Positions 58,774 to 64,000 of a stretch of 64,000 bases of DNA are shown in pieces. The stretch's first letter is position 1. Each line of letters opens with the position of its first letter. Made by a program: the position numbers and the translations under genes. Where the stretch lies: positions 186,001 through 250,000 of the forward strand of contig NZ_AP023177.1 in the NCBI RefSeq assembly GCF_013426895.1. Reading direction: 5' to 3'. The notes under the pieces were generated by a model, which saw only the letters and a list, made by a program, of their open reading frames with translations, had not been told where the DNA came from and made no database searches. This stretch comes from Paraburkholderia largidicola. GTDB lineage: Bacteria; Pseudomonadota; Gammaproteobacteria; Burkholderiales; Burkholderiaceae.

Positions 58774-60344
58774 ACGCGCACCCATCCAGTCCGTCACGCG
58801 ATAGCCTCGCCGCGCCGTCCGACGTCATCGAAGTCAGCGGCATCACCAAGCAGTTCCCTGGCGTCAAGAGCCTCGACGCCGTGAGCTTCGGCGTGCGCGG
58901 CGGCGAAATTCACGCGCTGGTCGGCGAAAACGGCGCGGGCAAATCGACGCTGATGAAAGTGCTCGCGGGCGCCTACGTACCGGACGAAGGCGCATTGCGC
59001 TTCGACGGTCAGCCCATCGCGTGGAAGTCTCCCGCCGATGCAAAGGTACACGGCGTTCACATCATCTATCAGGAACTCGTGCTGTTTCCGCAATCGAGCG
59101 TGGCGCAGAACATCTTCGCCGGGATCGAGCCCCGCACGCGGCTGGGCATGATCGACCACCGCGCGATGAACGAACGCGCCGCCACGTTGCTGCACGAACT
59201 GGGCGTGCAACTCGATCCGCGCGAGCGTGTCGGCGCGCTCTCTGTCGCCAGCCAGCAGATGGTCGAGATTGCGAAGGCGATGGCGAGCGAGATACGCGTC
59301 CTGATACTCGACGAACCGACGGCAGTCATCGCCGGCAAGGAAGTCCAACTATTGTTCGAACGGCTGCGCGTGCTGCGCGAGCGCGGCGTCGCGATTGTCT
59401 ATATCTCGCACCGGCTGGATGAAATCTTCGAACTGTGCGACCGCGTAACCGTCATGAAGGACGGCCGCAAGATCGGCACACAAGCCGTGTCGGACACGAC
59501 GCGCGGCGATCTCGTGCGCATGATGATCGGCCGCGAAATGAAGGATATCTATCCGCCAAAGCCCGCGCTGGAACCGGGCGGCACCGTGCTGATGAATGTC
59601 GAAGGCCTGCATGTCGGCAATCGCGTGTTCGATGCTTCGCTGTCTGTGCGCGCCGGCGAAATCGTCGGACTTGCCGGCATGGTCGGCTCGGGCCGCACCG
59701 AACTCGCGTCGGGCGTGTTCGGTGCCCTGCCCGCGCGCGGCACGATTGAAGTGCGCGGCGCGCGCCACGCGCGCATGACGCCTGCAACGGCGATCCGCCT
59801 TGGCCTTGGCTTCGTCACGGAAGACCGCAAATCAGAAGGCTTGCTGATGTACCTGAACGTCGCGCAGAACGTCACCGCGACAACCCTCCGGCGCGTGTCC
59901 CGTTTTGGATTGCTGAGAGCAAACGAAGAGCGAAGCGCCGGCGCAGATGCAATCCGCGAATACGGCATCGCGGGCGCGCGGCCTGCGGGCAGCGTTGCGA
60001 CGTTATCGGGTGGCAACCAGCAGAAGGTGCTCATCAGCCGATGGGTACGCGTGTGTACCAGCGTGCTGATTCTCGACGAACCGACACGCGGCGTTGACAT
60101 CGGTGCGAAGGCGGAAATCTATCGACTGATGCGCGAACTGACGAATCGCGGACTCGGCATCCTGATGATCAGTTCCGAGTTGCAGGAAGTGATCGGCATG
60201 TCCGACCGCGTCCTGGTAATGCGCGAAGGACGCATTGCGGGCGAAGTCAGCGGCGAGCAGATGACCGAGCACGACATCATGGCGCTCGCGACGGGTGGCG
60301 CGCAATTCGCGCAGACGGGAGGCACTCATGCGTACGCTCATTAG
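58770..60344 (+). CDS. Sugar ABC transporter ATPase (RbsA/MglA type)
   Basis: 524 residues with two ABC domains. The first has Walker A GENGAGKST, Q-loop YQELVLF, signature VASQQMVEIAKA and Walker B VLILDEPTA. The second has the degenerate P-loop GLAGMVGSGRTE, signature LSGGNQQKVLISRW and Walker B VLILDEPTRGVDIG, the normal pattern for this family. The ATG overlaps the binding-protein stop (ATGA). Confidence 0.93.
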   Translation: MNAHPSSPSRDSLAAPSDVIEVSGITKQFPGVKSLDAVSFGVRGGEIHALVGENGAGKSTLMKVLAGAYVPDEGALRFDGQPIAWKSPADAKVHGVHIIYQELVLFPQSSVAQNIFAGIEPRTRLGMIDHRAMNERAATLLHELGVQLDPRERVGALSVASQQMVEIAKAMASEIRVLILDEPTAVIAGKEVQLLFERLRVLRERGVAIVYISHRLDEIFELCDRVTVMKDGRKIGTQAVSDTTRGDLVRMMIGREMKDIYPPKPALEPGGTVLMNVEGLHVGNRVFDASLSVRAGEIVGLAGMVGSGRTELASGVFGALPARGTIEVRGARHARMTPATAIRLGLGFVTEDRKSEGLLMYLNVAQNVTATTLRRVSRFGLLRANEERSAGADAIREYGIAGARPAGSVATLSGGNQQKVLISRWVRVCTSVLILDEPTRGVDIGAKAEIYRLMRELTNRGLGILMISSELQEVIGMSDRVLVMREGRIAGEVSGEQMTEHDIMALATGGAQFAQTGGTHAYAH

Positions 60345-61281
60345 GCGCCGCGTCTCATCGAACGCAGCGCCATTCATCGTAGCCGTGCTGATCGCGGTGC
60401 TATTTGTCACGGGCGCAAACGTCAACGACCGCTTTTCGACGCTATCCAATCTGCTGAACGTTCACCAGCAGGCGACGGGCCTTGCGCTCGTCGCGCTCGG
60501 GCAAACGCTCGCCGTTCTGACAGGCGGCATCGACCTGTCCGTTGGTTCGCTGATCAGCGTGACGGCCACGCTCACATCAGGCCTCTCCGATGGGACACAA
60601 GGCGGATGGGACATGGCGATTTCGATCGCGATTGCGCTATCGATCGTCGTCGGTTTGGCAAATGGCCTGCTCGTGCTCCGGCTGCGCGTGCATCCGCTGA
60701 TCGTCACGCTGGGTATGGGTGCCGTGCTGCAAGGCGGCATCCTGTACTACGCGAACGGCCCCGCGGGCAGCGTGCCGGACGGTTTCGACGCGCTGGCCTA
60801 CGGCCGATACGCCAACGTGCCCGTCACCGCCACCGTCGTGCTGCTGCTCTATGGCTGCGTGTTGTATTTCATGCGCAATACGCGCCTCGGCCGATACGTC
60901 TACCTCGTCGGCGATGACGACAACGCGGCGACGCTATCGGGCATTCCGCGCAAGCGCGTCATTCTGTTCGTCTACACGTTCTCGTCACTCTGCGCAGGCC
61001 TGACGGGCATCTATCTCGCTGCCCAGTTCGGCTCGGGCCAACCGTATCTCGGTGCGAACTACACGCTTGCGTCGATTACGCCCGTTGTCGTCGGCGGCAC
61101 GATTCTGAGCGGAGGGCGTGGCGGCGTCATCGGCACGCTGCTCGGCGTGTATCTGCTCAGCATGCTCAACAACCTGATCAACTTCGCCGGCGTGCCGTCG
61201 CAGTATCAGCTCATCGTGCAGGGTATCGCGATCATCGCGGCCGTCTGCGTCAACGTCCAGCAGAAACGGAGGCTCGCATGA
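60328..61281 (+). CDS. Sugar ABC transporter permease 1 (RbsC type)
   Basis: 317 residues from the ATG at 60328 (GGGAGG upstream), overlapping the ATPase gene end by 17 nt. Eight to ten hydrophobic helices. Family motifs are ALGQTLAVLTGGIDLSVGSL, LRLRVHPLIVTLGMGAVLQG and VGGTILSGGRGGVIGTLLG near the end. It pairs with the second permease to form a heterodimeric channel. Confidence 0.92.
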   Translation: MRTLIRRRVSSNAAPFIVAVLIAVLFVTGANVNDRFSTLSNLLNVHQQATGLALVALGQTLAVLTGGIDLSVGSLISVTATLTSGLSDGTQGGWDMAISIAIALSIVVGLANGLLVLRLRVHPLIVTLGMGAVLQGGILYYANGPAGSVPDGFDALAYGRYANVPVTATVVLLLYGCVLYFMRNTRLGRYVYLVGDDDNAATLSGIPRKRVILFVYTFSSLCAGLTGIYLAAQFGSGQPYLGANYTLASITPVVVGGTILSGGRGGVIGTLLGVYLLSMLNNLINFAGVPSQYQLIVQGIAIIAAVCVNVQQKRRLA

Positions 61282-62249
61282 ACTCGGTTGCTCCGCGCAG
61301 CGACGCCACACCGGCGCGCATGCTGTCACTCGGTGTCGCGCGACGCTATGGCATCTATCTGTTTCTCGTGGCGCTGATTGCGCTGTCGGGTGCATGGTCG
61401 CCTGCTTTCCTGCGCGCCGACAACGTGGTCAACATGCTGGTGCAGTTTGCGCCGCTCGGCATCGTCGTGATTGGCCAGGTGTTCGTGATTCTCGTGGGCG
61501 GACTCGATCTCTCGGTTGCCTCCGTGATGGCGACAGCCGCCGTGATCGCCACCGCGTTCGACGACACGAACCATTCGGCTCCTGCCATCTTCGGCGTCAC
61601 GCTCGTGTTGTGCATCGGCGCGGGGCTGCTCAATGGTCTGCTCGTCACTAAGCGTCAGGTGTCGCCGTTTCTCGCGACATTTGCGACCGCCGTGGTACTC
61701 GACGGCCTGCGCTTTGCCTACACGCAGGGTGCGCCCTCGGGCAACGTACCGCCGCTCTTTCACGCGATGGGAACCGGTGCCGTAGCGGGTGTGCCTGTCA
61801 ACGTGATGATGCTTTCCGTATGCGCGATCGTCTTCGGCACGCTACTGCATCTCTCCACGTTCGGGCGACGCGTGTACATGGTGGGCGGCAACGCCGTCGC
61901 CGCGAGACTGGTTGGCGTGAGTCCCGACACCGTGCGCATCGCGTGCTACGTGATCAGCGCGCTGCTGGCCGGACTGGCAGGACTGATCCTGTCGGGCTAT
62001 GTCGGCATCGTCGATAACTGGGTGGGGCGCGGCTTTGAACTCGATTCGATCGTCGCCGCAGTGATGGGCGGCCTCGCGCTCTCCGGCGGCCGCGGCTCGC
62101 TGCTGGGCGGACTCGCGGGTGCAGCGATTCTCGTCATCGTCTTCAACATCGTGCTGCTGATCGGCATGCCCGTGCAGGCGCAGATCATCGTCAAGGGCGT
62201 GATCATCATCGGCGCATCCGCGTGCTATGTGAGCCGCCGTCAGCGCTGA
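61278..62249 (+). CDS. Sugar ABC transporter permease 2 (RbsC type)
   Basis: 323 residues; the ATG overlaps the first permease stop as ATGA. It shows GQVFVILVGGLDLSVASVMA, KRQVSPFLATFATAVVLDGL and MGGLALSGGRGSLLGGLAGA. It has the same fold as the preceding permease but is clearly divergent, so the transporter is a heterodimer. No terminator is obvious before the dehydrogenase gene 56 bp later. Confidence 0.92.
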   Translation: MNSVAPRSDATPARMLSLGVARRYGIYLFLVALIALSGAWSPAFLRADNVVNMLVQFAPLGIVVIGQVFVILVGGLDLSVASVMATAAVIATAFDDTNHSAPAIFGVTLVLCIGAGLLNGLLVTKRQVSPFLATFATAVVLDGLRFAYTQGAPSGNVPPLFHAMGTGAVAGVPVNVMMLSVCAIVFGTLLHLSTFGRRVYMVGGNAVAARLVGVSPDTVRIACYVISALLAGLAGLILSGYVGIVDNWVGRGFELDSIVAAVMGGLALSGGRGSLLGGLAGAAILVIVFNIVLLIGMPVQAQIIVKGVIIIGASACYVSRRQR

Positions 62250-62305
62250 ATTTACGGATCCACACGAGGCCATTCGAAATGGCCCGACTAACCAAGGAGT
62301 CGAAT

Positions 62306-63376
62306 ATGAGAGCAGTGCGTTTTCACTGTGCGCACGATATCCGGGTCGAGAACGTACCGGACCCGACGGGCATGGGCGCGAACCAGATGATCGTCAAGCC
62401 GCTGTGGTGCGGCATCTGCGGCACCGATCTGCATGAATATCAGGCGGGTCCCATCGTCGTGCCGACCGAGCCGCATGCATTGACGGGCGCGAAAGCGCCT
62501 CAGGTTCTAGGCCATGAATTCAGCGCGGAGGTCGTCGAAGTCGGCAAGGACGTGAAGAACGTGCAGCGCGGCGACCGCATCTCGGTAATGCCGCTCGCGT
62601 CGTGCGGCCAGTGCTATTACTGCGCGCGCGGCATGCGCCATCTGTGCACGAAGATGGGCTGCGTCGGGCTGAGCTGGGACGGCGGCGGCATGGCCGAGTA
62701 CACGGTGCTCAACGACTATCACGCGAACCGCCTGCCCGACAACGTCAGCGACAAGCAGGGAGCGCTGATCGAACCGGCCGCTGTCGCACTGTATGCCGTC
62801 GACCGGGGCGGCGTCACGGTCGGCTCGACGGTGCTGATTACTGGCGCGGGCCCGATCGGCGTGCTCGCTGCGCTCGCCTGCCATGCAGCGGGCGCCACGA
62901 AGATTTACGTCAGCGAACCCAACGCGGCGCGCGCCGCGAAGATGGCCAGCTTCGGCGTCACGACCGACATCTTCGATCCATCCGATGGCGAGCTTCCGCA
63001 AAAGATTTGCGATCTCACGGAAGGCGTGGGCGTCGACGTGGCGATCGAATGCGCGGGCAACCAGCATGCGCTGAACGCCTGCGTCGATGCCGTGCGTTCC
63101 GCGGGCGCCGTCGTGCAGGCGGGTCTGCATGTCGGCACAGCAAGTGTCGATCCGATGAAATGGTCGCTGAAGGACATTCGGATAGAAGGAACGTGGTGTT
63201 ATCCCGTCACGATCTGGCCGCGCATCATCGGCATGATCGCGAACGGCAAATTCCCCGTTGAAAAGCTCATCCACGATCTGATCGATGCCGACGATGTCGT
63301 CGAAAAAGGCTTCGACGTGCTGAGCGACAAAGGCAGTGACAAGATGAAGATTCTCATCAATCCCCAAGTACGGTGA
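62306..63376 (+). CDS. Zinc-dependent alcohol dehydrogenase (2,3-butanediol dehydrogenase-like)
   Basis: 356 residues, start at 62306 after AAGGAG. Catalytic zinc ligands Cys38 (GICGTDLHEY) and His70-Glu71 (LGHEFSAEV), structural zinc cysteines 100, 103, 106 and 114, and the Rossmann motif GAGPIGVLAALACHAAGA are all present. PTEPHALTGAKAPQVLGHEF is typical of (R,R)-butanediol/sorbitol-type dehydrogenases. In this operon it probably oxidises the imported polyol or its derivative in the cytoplasm with NAD+. Confidence 0.88.
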   Translation: MRAVRFHCAHDIRVENVPDPTGMGANQMIVKPLWCGICGTDLHEYQAGPIVVPTEPHALTGAKAPQVLGHEFSAEVVEVGKDVKNVQRGDRISVMPLASCGQCYYCARGMRHLCTKMGCVGLSWDGGGMAEYTVLNDYHANRLPDNVSDKQGALIEPAAVALYAVDRGGVTVGSTVLITGAGPIGVLAALACHAAGATKIYVSEPNAARAAKMASFGVTTDIFDPSDGELPQKICDLTEGVGVDVAIECAGNQHALNACVDAVRSAGAVVQAGLHVGTASVDPMKWSLKDIRIEGTWCYPVTIWPRIIGMIANGKFPVEKLIHDLIDADDVVEKGFDVLSDKGSDKMKILINPQVR

Positions 63377-63380
63377 CGAC

Positions 63381-64000
63381 ATGCCGCAAACGCAAGAGAA
63401 ACACAACGCACAACAGATCGGCTGGATCGGCCTCGGCAAGATGGGCACGCCGATCGTGCGCAATCTGCTCGCCGCAGGATTCGACGTGACCGTATATGAC
63501 GTCGACGCGGCGCGCATCGACGAGGCCGTTCGACTCGGCGCGCGCCGCGCTGAACATGCGGGCAGCGTCGCGCGTTCGGCCCCGCTCGTCTTCTCGATCA
63601 TTCCCGACGACGCCGTATTGCGTAAGGTCGCGCTCGGCACACACGGCGTGATCGAGAACGCAAACGACGGCGCCGTCTATATCGACATGAGCACGGTTTC
63701 GCCTGCCGCCTCAGCCGAAGTCCGCGAAGCGGCACGCAAGCGCGGAATTGGCTATATCTGCGCGCCCGTGTCCGGCAGCACCGTCCTTGCCGGCAAGGCA
63801 CAGCTGACCGTGTTCGCATCGGGCCCGCAAGACGCGTACGGCCGCGCGTTGCCCGTCTTTCAGGCCATGTCGGCACGCCAGTACTATGTTGGCGAGGATC
63901 AGCAGGCACGTTATCTGAAGCTCGCCATCAATCATCTGGTCGGCTCGACTGCTGTGCTGCTCGCCGAAGCGCTGACGCTCGGCACGAAGGGCGGCCTCGA
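63381..64000 (+). CDS. 3-hydroxyisobutyrate dehydrogenase-like NAD(P) oxidoreductase (cut by window end)
   Basis: The start at 63381 lies 4 bp after the alcohol dehydrogenase stop. The N-terminal Rossmann fold has IGWIGLGKMGTPIVRNLLAA. YIDMSTVSPAASAEVREAA is the substrate-binding loop and APVSGSTVLAGKAQLTVFAS the conserved family motif. LKLAINHLVG carries the catalytic Lys. At least 206 residues lie in the window and no stop is reached. It is likely the next oxidation step of the operon's pathway. Confidence 0.88.
   Translation, partial: MPQTQEKHNAQQIGWIGLGKMGTPIVRNLLAAGFDVTVYDVDAARIDEAVRLGARRAEHAGSVARSAPLVFSIIPDDAVLRKVALGTHGVIENANDGAVYIDMSTVSPAASAEVREAARKRGIGYICAPVSGSTVLAGKAQLTVFASGPQDAYGRALPVFQAMSARQYYVGEDQQARYLKLAINHLVGSTAVLLAEALTLGTKGGL

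Overview
The window looks like part of a secondary replicon (megaplasmid or chromid) of a Paraburkholderia/Burkholderia-type betaproteobacterium. The supporting evidence is the high-GC background, two H-NS proteins of Burkholderia type, an HU protein with a Lys/Ala-rich tail, a KfrA-like plasmid protein next to a tyrosine recombinase, and many insertion-sequence remnants. No rRNA, tRNA or CRISPR array was found.

Layout. 1-6.7 kb: nucleoid proteins (two H-NS, one HU), a D,D-endopeptidase of the PbpG type, a membrane zinc-ribbon protein and a diguanylate cyclase. 7.0-9.0 kb: an IS6-family element nested in an older one, beside remnants of a sugar-catabolic operon (gluconolactonase-like gene, ABC permease). 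9.0-26.0 kb: a large minus-strand two-partner-secretion operon. It runs in transcription order: short TpsA, TpsB transporter, PpiC-type prolyl isomerase, a 3915-residue CdiA/BcpA-like exoprotein with a C-terminal toxin-like module, and an Imm74-like immunity gene overlapping the toxin end by 4 nt. 26.6-27.9 kb: a fossil RES/Xre toxin-antitoxin pair cut by an IS481-like fragment. 27.9-36.2 kb: envelope genes (OmpA-like lipoprotein, multi-pass membrane protein, secreted protein, divergent CAP-domain lipoprotein, membrane patatin). 36.7-38.2 kb: an IS1111-group IS110 element with an amber-interrupted transposase, a hairpin pair that could be its bridge/seekRNA, and a 37-nt inverted repeat around it.

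38.8-45.7 kb is visibly AT-rich and is the best candidate for an undescribed conflict system. A broken HNH endonuclease is followed by a tight minus-strand cassette: an XRE regulator, an N6-adenine DNA methyltransferase, a protein with both an N-terminal Hsp90/MORC-like ATPase and a C-terminal histidine-kinase ATPase, a receiver-like protein, and an unknown protein. 46-53.5 kb: plasmid-type maintenance genes (KfrA-like protein, recombinase, ParDE), a DUF1488-like protein, a gene frameshifted inside a 57-bp near-perfect hairpin, HU, a SET-domain methyltransferase and an IS1182 element. 53.6-56.3 kb: an IclR / MHS-family transporter / type II dehydroquinase module, probably for quinate or shikimate use. 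56.5-64 kb: an XRE/MmyB-like regulator divergent from a ribose-type ABC transporter operon (binding protein, dual ATPase, two permeases), followed by a zinc alcohol dehydrogenase and a partial 3-hydroxyisobutyrate-dehydrogenase-like gene cut by the window edge.
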